From Ectobius pallidus (lineage: Eukaryota > Arthropoda > Insecta > Blattodea > Ectobiidae), in the NCBI GenBank assembly GCA_964059195.1, contig CAXKWD010000005.1, positions 94,191,882 to 94,255,881 on the forward strand: a stretch of 64,000 bases of DNA, in the 5' to 3' direction. The notes under the pieces are model-generated. The model searched no databases, was not told the DNA's origin, and saw only the letters and a program-made list of their open reading frames with translations. Numbering within the stretch: the first letter of the stretch is position 1; every line of letters begins with the position of its first letter. Made by a program: the position numbers and the translations under genes. This document shows, in pieces, positions 53,802-64,000 of the stretch.

Positions 53802-54810
53802 CGAGGGTGAATCAAATGAAAACCGCAATTAATTTTTTTCACTAATTTATTGCAGGAAGAATGTTTGTTGTACATTATTTTCTACATAGTCCCCTCCCAG
53901 TTCAATGCACTTATGCCATTGGATAGGAAGATCTTTGATACAGCATGAGAAAAATGATTTTGGTTGATGCTGTAGCCACTCCTACACCATCGATTGGACG
54001 TCTTCATCAGATTTGAACTTCTGCCCTCCAAGGAGATCCTTTAACGGACCAAATATATGGAAATCTGATGGTGACAAAGCGAAGGGGGTTGCTGAGAGCA
54101 GGTGTTTTGCTTCAACATGATAACGCCCGTCCTCATGCTGCTCGTGCAACCATGAAAACCATCGACGACATATGCTTCAAGTGCCTCCCATATCTGCCAT
54201 ACTTGCCAGGTTTGGCACCATCAGATTTCCACATCTTTAATCCTTAAATGGAGCTCCTTGGAGGGAAGAAGTTCAAGTCTGATGAAGACATCCAATCGGC
54301 GGTGCATGAGTGCCTACAGTGTCAACCAGAATAATTTTCTCAATCGGTATCGAAGCACTTCCTACCTGATGGCATAAGCGCATTGAACTGGGAGGGGTAA
54401 GGTAAAGGTAAAGTGATCCCTATACAGGCCATGAAGGCCCAGAGGGTTCCAGGAGGTTGAGGCTCCCAGATTTTGGACATTCGGCACATGAAGGTGGTAA
54501 GGTTGTCAGCCTTACGCACCGGCCGCCTTTACCCCCAGGATTGCTCCTGGTACTCATTTCTGTTAGAGGCTGAGTCGACCCCAGGGCCATAGTGCCACCA
54601 GAAGGATTAGGCCAATTGAAAAATCTCAACGACCTCATCGGGAATCGAACCCGCGACCTTCCGGTTTGTAGCGCAGCGCCTCAACCACTACGCTACGGCG
54701 TACCCCGAACTGGGAGGGGACTATGTAGAAAAATAATGTACAAGCGAACATTCTTCCTGCAGAAAAATAGTGGAAAAAATTAATTGTGGTTTTCATTTGA
54801 TTCTGCCACG
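53802..54810. mobile_element. fold-back mariner with transposase remnant, carrying a SINE
   Basis: Ends CGAGGGTGAATCAAATGAAA and the complement (near 54790-54810), with TA on both outer sides. The plus strand at about 54088-54250 reads VLLQHDNARPHAARATMK and LPGLAPSDFHIFNP, the conserved mariner HDNARPH and the third catalytic Asp block. The left ~280 bp are an inverted copy of the sequence that follows this Asp block, so the original 5' half has been replaced by an inverted 3' half. A SINE C copy lies near the right end. Confidence 0.85.
54398..54706 (-). mobile_element. tRNA-derived SINE family C, copy 2, with 13-bp target duplication
   Basis: Minus-strand copy of the SINE at 51792, with B-box complement CGGGAATCGAACCCGCG near 54639. 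Identical 13-bp repeats GAACTGGGAGGGG flank it at 54385-54397 and 54707-54719; they duplicate mariner sequence. Confidence 0.9.
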
Positions 54811-54812
54811 TA

Positions 54813-55240
54813 ATTTTTCAGATCGTAATACAACATATTTCTGCATATTTCAGCCATCTACAGTATTTAATTACGTATGACTATATAATAATCATAAATC
54901 AATTTTCAATAGAATCTATATGAAGAACGGCTTTGTTTGGTAATAACAAATAAAAAGTGAGTTACCACAGCGGAACTGCAAGTTGTGACAAGTTTCGATA
55001 GCCTGATGGATGGATGTGGTTGTCTGATGCACCTGTTATTGCAACTGGAACAGAATGGGCAAACTTCCAACAGCATTCATTACAGTTCAAGGGAGTCAGC
55101 CAATCCTCTCCATGTTCTTACTTATACTGTACATTACATCTTGGATTTATACACAAATCTTATCAAGCTTGGGAAAAGCTGATAGCCCATGTAAATTTAT
55201 GCACCACAATGAGGCACGAAATAGGTTCTCAGCTTGTCAC
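54813..55240. other. unassigned stretch
   Basis: Overlapping frames at 54985-55286 in three registers have no motif. No gene supported. Confidence 0.4.
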
Positions 55241-55248
55241 TACTAGAC

Positions 55249-56275
55249 CAGGGGTCGCCAGACCGTCAATCGCGAGCCACCGGTAGCTCGCAGAGGTATT
55301 ATTAGTGGCTCGCGGAAAGTTGCCTACGTTTATTATGGTATTTGACTTCGTGAGACTGACTAAACTGTGCCACTATCTGATTCTTTTGTAATGGTGGTTG
55401 TAGTTTGTTAAGAAAGCTTAATGAACTCAATTTCCAACTGCAAGCAAAAGACAAGAACTTGGGAGAAATTATACGTGAAGTTCTGGTATTATCAAGTTGT
55501 GGGAAAAGAACTTTATGCGAGGTGATGTCAAACATTTTCCGTCTTTGAAAGACAGACTTAAAAAACAGGGTTCTTTACAATCCTAGTGCGGCAAAAAGAA
55601 TGTAGGAAATATTCTATCAAGTTTGAGGGAACAATTTCAGAAATGGCTTACAGGAATTTTAAAAAAAAGTTGAACTTCTGGCACAGTTCATGATGATGTT
55701 GAAGAATTTTCGACGTGTATTATGTAATACTTTAATTAAGATGGACCGGGAGCAAAAATGGGAATTATTTATTTTCAAAGTGACCTGCTTTGAAATTTAT
55801 TTCAATCTCAAAATCTGTTTGGCCATTTGTTTTCAAGGGGAAAAAATCATGTTTTGTTTCGTATTGATCTTCGAGTGTTGGCTGTCTTCTGCTCTATCTA
55901 ATATGTATGAGTCCTTATTTTCTAACAGGGAGTTTGTAAAAAAACAAGTACAGAAAGAGAATAGCTAATGAACTTGTGGACAACGGCAAGTGACTGTGGC
56001 TAAGAAATTGTAGCTGAGAGTGAGTGTCGTATTTCTAATCAACCAATTAAGAGTTTTCTCACATTTATGTCACTACAAAACAATAGAACAAAGCATTGTT
56101 GAAAGTTATGCCATATATTCTAATAAACATTTTTAGTCATTATATTGAAATATATGATATCTATTTATTATGTGTAAATTTTTTTAGTCTTTGACCTTGG
56201 TAGCTCGCCACATAGCCTATATTAAGTTTATGAAGTAGCTCCATAAGTTAGGGAGTTTGGCGATCCCTGTAGGCT
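55249..56275 (+). mobile_element. hAT element with degenerate ZBED5/GTF2IRD2-like transposase
   Basis: Ends CAGGGGTCGCCAGACC and TTTGGCGATCCCTG (the latter at 56256-56269), flanked by TACTAGAC at 55241-55248 and 56276-56283; a few extra bases TAGGCT lie before the right duplication. GTAGCTCGC motifs occur at both ends. Inside, pieces read KLNELNFQLQAKDKNLGE near 55410-55465 and FQKWLTGILKKVEL near 55636-55680, resembling the middle of this transposase class. Many stops; nonautonomous. Confidence 0.72.
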
Positions 56276-56283
56276 TACTAGAC

Positions 56284-58552
56284 CGTAGATCATTAAGCAG
56301 AAAACTTTTTAGTATGGTATCTACTTCTACACATGTGCAGCCTATTTATGCGTTTCATTACACTAAAATCTGTTACTTTAAAACAGTTAAGAAAGTTATT
56401 TGAGTTCTAATACCTATACTTGTGATGCGATGTCCCTCTGTCCCCTCTCTCGGAAAATAAGCATAACAAAATTAATCAAGGTACGAAACCTCCAATTGGA
56501 GGTCATATGCCCCACCATAGGGGTTACAGGAAAAATTCACTCAGGCAGACAATACCTATAACCTACTTGCCTATTTTAAGATAGAAAGCTCAAAAGTACA
56601 TATTTCGTAAAAAAAAAAAAAAAAATACAAAATAACCCGTTTAAAAAGAAGAATTGACTATACAATATTTTTTAAAGGTTTGGAAAGCATGTATGATTTT
56701 GATGGGAAGTTTTAGCAAATTAAAATAATATATTTTTTTATTATTTATGGCAAGACCAACTATGGAGCGAATGTTTCAAACAATCTGTTTCTCAGACTAT
56801 CATTAGGCCTATAACATGCATTTAGGAATACAGGCCTATGTTAATTTTTGATGTTAAGAATTTTAACAGCTAGTGTCATCAAATTGAACATTAAAGTAAT
56901 GTTTCATATAAATTCGTGCAACTCTGTAAGTAGCCTATATTGTTGTATTATTTGCATTCGTAAAAGTCGCTAACTTATAGGTCTAAACATTTTACCAACC
57001 TTATATTAACCTTCTTTTAATGTTTGTTATCTTGTGTACTTTTTAGAATCTAAGGTACAATAATAATGCCCAAATGACTTAAAAGGGTATATTTTAGAGG
57101 ACAAAATACATTTTAGGTCCAAAAAACCAGCCCTGCTCTTTTCTCCTATAATATTCTCAGCCTTGCTTAATTATGATTTACTTACTAGGTCGCGTTTTCT
57201 CTATGGTACCTAACTGAGCTGAGATGTATCCTTCGGTAACGTATGATATTTTATGAACCCTATTGATAACCGGACAATACAGAAATTTTTCAGAGATAAA
57301 TCAAGGCTTGAAATTATTCTATTATCCAAGTATTTAGGGAAAATAAGTTTGTAAGCATCTTTCCACTTTCGTGGAATGCGGAAATTGTTTTATTTGATGA
57401 TTAGCAAAAAATTAGGGTGACCAGAATTTCAGACACAAAAAGCAGAATCCAAGCGTTAAGGGGTCGTGACACACTAGACAACATTTTAAAAAATCTAACT
57501 AGAGTAATAGGTCATATAGGAAGTATTATAGGAACCAATTTAATGTTCAATATACTCTCTTTCTTGGATGAAACTAACAAATTAAATTAAAAAAAGAATC
57601 TGCATATAAAACTAGTTACTACTTACTCTTGTTAACCTAGTTCTTCCTAGTATTATTCACAGTGTGTTACCTTAAAACATACATTTAGACTCACAATGCG
57701 ATGCAATTACTAATCTCTTAAGGAGTTGAAGTTAGAGTAGGATTACCTTCACAACGTCTCTGGGTTTTTACGTATATACCTTAGGAGCGAGTCTCACCGC
57801 TCGTAGAGTTCCTGCGTAGGGGAGGTAGCTGCACCCTGATTGGTTGTCCCACTCCACGTGTTGTCTGTCTCTGTCTCTCCGGCATTATCTCTCCACTCAA
57901 CTATTATAGTATTTTCTACGACTGGCGACACGCTGCATGATGTTCACTCTCTGCCCAGCGGTAGCTTACTGATCTTACGCGCACCGAATTCGCGCATCTT
58001 GGTAACGAGACGTAACGAGAAGCTCGCTGGCTGGGTTAGCCTTCAAGGCCAGAGACTTTGTGGGAATAATCCAACTCTAAATATAGTCTAGTTGCCATTA
58101 TGGATGCTAGTTTTAATTCCCTTTCAAACATAAAAGTTATTACATGTAAAAATCTTTATAGAATGGCAAAATAGTACATTCAAGATAAAATTCCATTTCG
58201 CAGGATTTTTCACAGGATATTATTAAAAAGGAGATATTTATGATATTTTCAAGCTTCTTCCTGATTCTTAAACTTTTTTTTATGAAAACATATTATCAGT
58301 GCACTGTCACAGGGACAGAGTACGGTGAAATGTACTGCTAAAGAGTTATGGTATGACACGGTAAATTGGCATTGCTACAAGTGGAATTAGTTATCATAAT
58401 GGTATTATTGTATGTCTTAAACTGCATTAGCTCGTTTATTTTCTGAAATATACAAGTTCAAGTTAACAGTATAAGGACATGTAATTAGGAATACGGTTTT
58501 AGATTTAAAAAGTCAGACAGAAACACGGGGTGGTACGGTTGGTGGGTATATG
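56284..58552. other. unassigned stretch
   Basis: More than 2 kb of AT-rich DNA without a supported gene. CCAGCCCTG at 57128-57136 looks like a hAT-type right end, but I found no partner. A GC-richer patch at 57780-58080 holds an 83-codon frame with no motif. Confidence 0.4.
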
Positions 58553-58765
58553 GTTATTTAACAACGGAGATGTACTGCAACTTAGGCCTGTGTCGGGGTG
58601 CCGGAATATTGTCACGCAGGAGTTCTTTCACATGCCAGTAATTCTTCTGACATGAGCCTGTCACATTTATGCACACGTAAATGCCATAGACCTGGGCCGG
58701 GATCGAACCCGCACCCTTGGGCATAGAAAGCCAGCGCGATAGTAACTGCGCCACCAGGCAGACTC
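58553..58765 (-). mobile_element. tRNA-derived SINE family F
   Basis: On the minus strand, TGCCTGGTGGCGCAGTTACT (A-box region, near 58760) and GCGGGTTCGATCCCGGCC (B box, near 58705) at tRNA-like spacing, followed by about 150 bp of body. Single copy in this window, so borders are approximate. Confidence 0.65.
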
Positions 58766-60069
58766 TGGGTGGTTTGAACAAACCAGATACGTAACTAGAC
58801 TCACCTTCCCCAGTAAAGAGAGCGATATAATATAATATATTAATTGATTAATATAGGTCTAATATTGACAAATTGTAACATATGTTACACATATAAACAA
58901 ATTCCAAAATGTGACTCATTATACTGATAACACATTGCAATAGTTTTAGTTCATTAAATTACAATTACAATTACATTTACATCATAAACTTATAAATAAT
59001 GAAAAAATGTTGCTATTAATTGAGAATAATTTGTAAGATCACAAGGGTGCTGCATGAATTCAAGATACACCTTTCCTGTGCCGCAAGTTGAAAAAAGGTT
59101 AGGAAACACTGGTAGAGACGAATCAGTTGATGAATTGCTTTCTGTGGAAGATGTGTAATGCACTTTGCTACATAGAAATGAGTTGTAGTGAACTCAACAG
59201 CCTGCTAAGGAACGATATCACCTTTAAAGCTATTACAAGGACCACCTTTGGCGATATAAGTGGTATTTAACGAAGGAATTCATTACAAAGATGTCTTTGA
59301 GAAACTTTCAGCCGTTTGGGAGGTTTTCTGCGTCATTCGTCTTAGCAACTTTAATAAATTCTTTCCAGTATGTACCATACTCATAAAAAGGCAATACATC
59401 TTTATGTTCTAGTTATTTATTGTTTGATTTATCATCCCTATACCTTCTTTTGTAAATAAAAATAAATAAAATAAAAATCAGTTTCGAACACTCGACGTCT
59501 TTTCTCGAACTAATTTTAGTAATCGCACACTGGTTGTTTATTTCTAGCTGAAACTCGTATCCAATTCGTTCGTTAATTTTATTAATTGTAGAACTTAAGC
59601 ACCAACTATAGTAAAAGCCCTAAAAACATGGCTTTAAATTAACCTCCATTAAAGGCTGAAGTACCTCTAAAAGTTAGTAGGTTGGTACCGCTCCATTGGT
59701 ACAGCTACCGGTACCGTCTTGGAATTCTCTAAGGTTGGAGAGTTTGGAAAGGGTAAATTAGCCTCTCGAGGATAACTAAGAAGCTCTGGTCAGAAAAAAC
59801 CACCAATAACGATCATGGGAGTAGACATGATGACATGCCCCAGTCCTATTTGGCTATAGAGTTGAAAGATTATGATGTTGATGCAGCTCTCGGATGGTGG
59901 GCCTAACTCAATGAGATGTCGTGTAGAGTGACTAGACGTCTCTCTTTTTTTTTATCGGGACTGTCCCGGTGTCCCTAAGATACATTAATGGGACGCTTAT
60001 TGTCTTTTTTTATAGACTTTAATCCCGTTTGTACCTTTTTTCTTAAATTCATAACAATACTTCATTATT
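58766..60069. other. unassigned stretch
   Basis: No gene. A CGGGACTGTCCCGGTGTCCC string at about 59957 resembles the subterminal part of a hAT element, but no boundary was established. Confidence 0.4.
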
Positions 60070-61309
60070 GTAGGTAGGTAGGTAAGTTTATTTCATATTT
60101 CCATATACATATATATGGATATATATATATCCTCATGTATATATCCCTGTTTATTTATTTATATATATATATACAGGGAGCTCTCGGTTACAATACTGCT
60201 TTGCCGCAGAATCCATTATTCGAGAATAACTTTAACTGAACATTAGCTCAAAGCATGAACTGAAAGCAAATATCTTATAATCTAATCGGAAACATAAAGA
60301 AAAATCTTAATAGTTTATTTATTTATTTATTTACTTTTAATTTTCTTCTAATAACTTTACCAAACTATCAACTAGGCATGAGAAAACGTTCAGTACTTAT
60401 TCCCAAATAAATTTTAATTATAATAGTAATAATTAGAATAATAGTTATAATAATAGTTATAATAATAATACTAATAATAATGATAATTATAATAATACTA
60501 CTTAACTACTTCCTTGACCGCAAGAACACAGTTTTTTTAATCTCAGTATGGTAATTTCTTCAGTTTTGTAAACCATACCTTCTGATTACAAAAATGAATT
60601 TCCCCATATTCATAACTATACATTTTATATTTATTTTATACAAATACAACATACAACATAAGATCACCCGAATGAGCAACGTTCGTGCTCGGGCAGAGTT
60701 CAGTTCTTTACAAAACCTAGTACACAATTAAATTAGTACACAATTAAATAAACTATTGAATATAAATAAATAAAAGGATACACAAAGTCTCATTTTGTGT
60801 TTTATATAACTTTCTGTAACTACATTTATATTCATCGCCAGATATTTCCTATAAATATATGATTTTCTCAATTTCTCTGTTCCTTTACAATCTAGTAAGG
60901 TATAGACATACAGTATAAGCTTTCATGAACCACAGATTATTGTCTCTATTGTCTCCTATAATATTCTCTAGTAAGATATGTCTGGCATTTTTATCTTTAT
61001 TACACTGTGGACATATTCAGTTTGGTACATTCCCTCTTAAGTTCCTTCCTCCATATAACTAATCTTAGCCAAGCTAACCCAGTTCTTTCCTTGCCTTCAC
61101 AATGTAAATACGTATGGTTCCATCCCCCATTCTGTTTTCATATCGGTATAAGATTTTAAAGATTTAAAATTTCTTAATTCGAAAAATAAGTCCTGTTTTG
61201 TAATATCGTTGCACCTTCTTTTTATTATCATACATATAAATAATCTCAGCTCTCCAACAGCCCAGTTTAAACCTATTTTATTAACCGTTTCCACCAATAT
61301 TTCCCACCA

Positions 61310-61344
<35 letters not shown>

Positions 61345-61420
61345 CATCAAAAACATCATTCATGTATCATCAATCCATATTATATAAGAAGCCTACTGTT
61401 TAAAATTTGTAAAAATTGTA
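60070..61420 (-). pseudogene. LINE C-terminal relic with Cys-His knuckle
   Basis: On the minus strand, from about 61300 downwards: VETVNKIGLNWAVGELRLFI, FFELRNFKSLKSYTDMKTEW, then HCEGKERTGLAWLRL, and after a frame change CPQCNKDKNARHILLE near 61015-60965. The C-x2-C...H block is the C-terminal knuckle of a LINE ORF2. The 3' end (left) includes simple repeats and ends near TAGGTAGGTAGGTAAGTTTA at 60074. An ATT microsatellite (61309-61344) sits at its upstream side and causes a poly-Asn frame. Dead and 5'-truncated. Confidence 0.5.
60418..60505. repeat. imperfect AAT/AGTTATAAT microsatellite
   Basis: Alternating ATAATAGTTAT and AATAATA units inside the LINE relic's 3' region. Confidence 0.8.
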
Positions 61421-61444
61421 TGTAGCTTCTCTAAATAAATAATT

Positions 61445-61530
61445 GAAATTGAAATTGAAATTGAAATTATTATTATTATTATTATTTTTTTTTTTTTTAT
61501 TTTTTTTTTTATTTTTTTTTTTTTTTTTGC
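61445..61530. repeat. TGAAAT array, ATT array and poly-T tract
   Basis: Four to five copies of TGAAAT near 61443-61467 are followed by ATT units and a long T-rich run to about 61529. Confidence 0.9.
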
Positions 61531-61819
61531 TTTTGCTTTCGTGATCTGCAAAAATTAAATTAAATTGTCAGTTTTGATTTTTTAGATTTTGAGGTTGAAA
61601 ATACTAAGGCTATTATCCACTATTCTGAAAGCACTCCTTTTACAGTAAGTCGAAAATGCTGCAATGAGTTGTAGCACTGGTACAATGAAGTATGAGTGCC
61701 AGTCTGTGTATGTAGGCCTAGTACCAGTATTAATAATATCTAAGTTAAGCCATGTATCTTGTTAGTAGTAATATTTCATCCTGGCTAAGTATCACGCTGA
61801 AAAGGAAGTATAGTTTTAT

Positions 61820-61970
61820 TATGGATTTAAAAGAAGAATATCCCTCCTTCAGAGAAGGTGCAGCAACAAAACTGCAATGTACAGTGTGTCATTCAATTTT
61901 TTCGACTGAACATTGAGGCCGTTTAGAAATGAAGCAACATTTGAGCAAGCAGAACATTTCTTGTTGACTT
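61820..61970 (+). pseudogene. hAT-type N-terminal zinc finger relic
   Basis: From ATG 61820 the frame reads MDLKEEYPSFREGAA, then LQCTVCHSIFSTEH, a stop at 61915-61917, and a further block MKQHLSKQN. C-x2-C followed by H-x-x-x-(H/N) with this spacing resembles the BED-like finger at the start of a hAT transposase. No downstream transposase domains found. Confidence 0.45.
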
Positions 61971-62814
61971 TTTATAAGGTAATACTGAAAGAAGAAAACT
62001 TTTTGAAGAACATAATAACATAATAATAATAATATCTTCACATAAATATAAAGATAATGATAATTATTATGTAATTGTGTAATTACAATCATTAAGCCAG
62101 CATTGTGTACAAAATAAATATACTTTTATACAATAATCATACGATATTCAACTTTCATGTAGATCCTGTCCTGATTTTGTTTCTATTTTTAAATGCTGAA
62201 ATGTTCAAAGCGTCCTTTTTTTTCTTTTTTTAAATCTGCTCATCCTATTGTAGAGCCATGAAAGTTTTTTATTTTTATTTTTTTTATTTGGAGTTTCAGG
62301 TTACGAAATATGAATACATGTAGATAATTGCATGTGTTGTAATGGGTCTACTATAAGACGGGGATAAATACCGACTAATTGTTTTATTGTTCTCTTGCAA
62401 GGATTAGAGAGATGATGCTCACAGACTCCCGAGAGATGGCAGATTCTCCCAGCGTCCACACACACAGACTGTCATGTAGCGCCTTTGGCGGTCAAATGTG
62501 TCATCACATGGAGCGACATGCATTTAGAATCCAGATTCTAGACTATAGCAATGAAGCTTTATGTGGGAAATTGAGGAATTTAACGTATAAATTATACGAT
62601 TAGGTCGCAAAATAATTCTATGGTCAGGCTTCATAAGAAATCCCAGTCCTTTTACAGTATAATATGATGCTTTTTTTTTTGTAGAATATATATTACCGTA
62701 ATCCTGATGCTTTGAGACTATTTGTTGATCACAGTAGGCAACGCTTTATAATAAGCCTATTATTGCAACCAATGGTCATAGTAAGAAGAATGGAGCTGTG
62801 GCGGAAAGATATAT
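61971..62814. other. unassigned stretch
   Basis: No gene supported; the 74-codon frame at 62379-62603 lacks motifs. Confidence 0.4.
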
Positions 62815-62957
62815 AGCAGGGGAAACAGGAGCACCCCTAGAAAACCTACCCCGACCCCAATTTCTCCACCACAAATTCCACATGGATCCACCAAGATTCG
62901 AACCCGGGTCCCAGCGGTGGAAGGCAAGTGGTCTAACCACTCAGCCATGGGGGCGGC
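62815..62957 (-). mobile_element. tRNA-derived SINE family E, copy 2
   Basis: Minus-strand CATGGCTGAGTGGTTAGACC (A box) and GGGTTCGAATCTTGG (B box) give a good tRNA-like head; it matches the copy at 31360-31541. Confidence 0.68.
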
Positions 62958-63540
62958 CACAGTAAGCTACGCTTTCACATTTGATTTGATTTAGATTCAG
63001 ATCCATCAAAACATCAAATTAGGCCTATATGTTGTGGGACACGTCAATATAATTACAAATAAGAATACAAATTTACAAATATAAGAAATATATTCGATGT
63101 GAAATGCTTTACAAATTATACAGCTGAATTATTGTATGAATTTACAGCACTGAATAGCAAACACCGTATAATAATGCTTAGGTATCCTGCTCTTTAAGAA
63201 GTAGGATGTTATAAAACAATACGATTTCTTCTAGTACTAAAATGAATTTCTAAAAACAATAAAAGCATGTTAATACAGTATTGAAATAATGCGTAACATG
63301 TATTAACTGATATCCACTTTCGTGCCTCACCTAGGAGGTGAAATGATCTCTTTTCAGATACTCTTCCTCTTTAGTCCTTTCTTTAACACCCTTCCGTGAG
63401 GTGGAGGGGAAAACTTCGATGACTAGCCTTTCGGAGTTTCAAAAGGCAGATAAATTTTGTCAGTTTAAAAATTATTTTATTTATGATCGAATATAATGAT
63501 ATGAAGTAGAAACTTCTTCCATAGTACATCTCATACTAGT
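62958..63540. other. unassigned stretch
   Basis: No feature beyond one TAGGCCTA near 63020. Confidence 0.4.
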
Positions 63541-64000
63541 TAAATAAAAGTCAGGTAAACTGATTTAACAAAGGGCTAGAATGGTTTTGCTTAATCAGTG
63601 ATAACTGAAATTATGACATGCAGAAAAGAAGTTTATTGTTGTAAGTTAATCGATCTTCGAATTAGCTCCAGATCGATTCATTAAGCTTACGGAAGACCAA
63701 AGGTTTAAAGTTTGATAAGAATATGTGAAGGAACATATGGGTAGTGTTATTTGTCAAAGCTACTGTATTGCAACTTCCAAAGCCGTACATGAACCACTGT
63801 AAAACAATGTGATGTCATGAGAACTGATTTCCATTTGATAAATCAGTCTAATATACTGTCACAAAATAGGCGTTAAATTAGGCATTACTCCAGTATCAGT
63901 CAACCTTTTTGGTCCAAAATCAATAGGCTTCGTCCCATAGACGTTATAAATGCGTATTCCAAGTTTCATTAAAATCCGTTAAAGCGTAGCCTATTTGAGT
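63541..64000. mobile_element. 145-bp-module repeat family, copy 5 (cut by window end)
   Basis: Left end GTCAGGTAAACTGATTTAAC, matching the other left ends, then the first module from about 63868 (GGCGTTAAATTAGGCATTAC, with CAGTATCAGTCAACC replacing the usual CCGGTACCGG block). The rest lies beyond 64000. Confidence 0.72.

Noticed and set aside
61097..61363. Minus-strand ORF with a poly-Asn tract as a host gene
   Set aside because: The poly-Asn comes from an ATT microsatellite and the rest is a LINE C-terminal relic.
1..64000. CRISPR array, bacterial operon or plasmid signals
   Set aside because: No regular repeat-spacer structure; splice sites, SINEs and LINEs show animal nuclear DNA.

Overview
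The window looks like intergenic or intronic DNA from a large, repeat-rich arthropod genome, most likely an insect. It is AT-rich, has no rRNA or clear tRNA gene, and is packed with tRNA-derived SINEs, hAT, mariner and Harbinger-type elements, and LINEs of at least four lineages. The palindrome TAGGCCTA is strikingly frequent. I cannot name the species; a cockroach-like insect is only a guess.

The main result is a 22.3-kb insertion at 23303-45574. A CR1/Jockey-like LINE runs from about 18.7 kb, stops in the reverse-transcriptase C-terminal region at 23302, and resumes in the same reading frame at 45575, ending in an (AAT)n tail near 45980. The two breakpoints carry perfect 21-bp inverted repeats beginning TAGGGCCCGGGGG. 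Inside lie two genes. One, on the minus strand, encodes a THAP zinc finger: exon 1 (43438-43541) sits near the right end and exon 2 (24533-24698) near the left end, with matching splice sites and phase across an 18.7-kb intron. The other, on the plus strand inside that intron, is a two-exon gene (29088-29684 and 32512-35316) encoding an unrecognised basic protein with seven 62-residue repeats, broken by a single in-frame stop. I read this as a giant, apparently unclassified THAP-bearing DNA transposon carrying cargo and many nested insertions.

Layout. 0-13 kb: a hAT relic at the left edge, a fold-back element, five SINE or SINE-like copies, and hAT MITEs with intact 8-bp target duplications. 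13.4-18.5 kb: an RTE-like LINE 3' end, a possible LTR, a hAT relic, and the first copy of a 145-bp-module repeat family. 18.7-23.3 kb: the split LINE, itself interrupted by a hAT transposase relic and two SINEs. 23.3-45.6 kb: the giant element. 45.6-51 kb: the LINE 3' end, a repeat pair, and a nearly intact RNase H-bearing LINE (1055 codons, 47709-50876). 51-64 kb: a SINE-interrupted fold-back element, a fold-back mariner carrying a SINE, a hAT element, a LINE relic, scattered SINEs, and a truncated copy of the 145-bp-module family running off the end.

All identifications come from reading translations and repeats by eye; no database search was possible.
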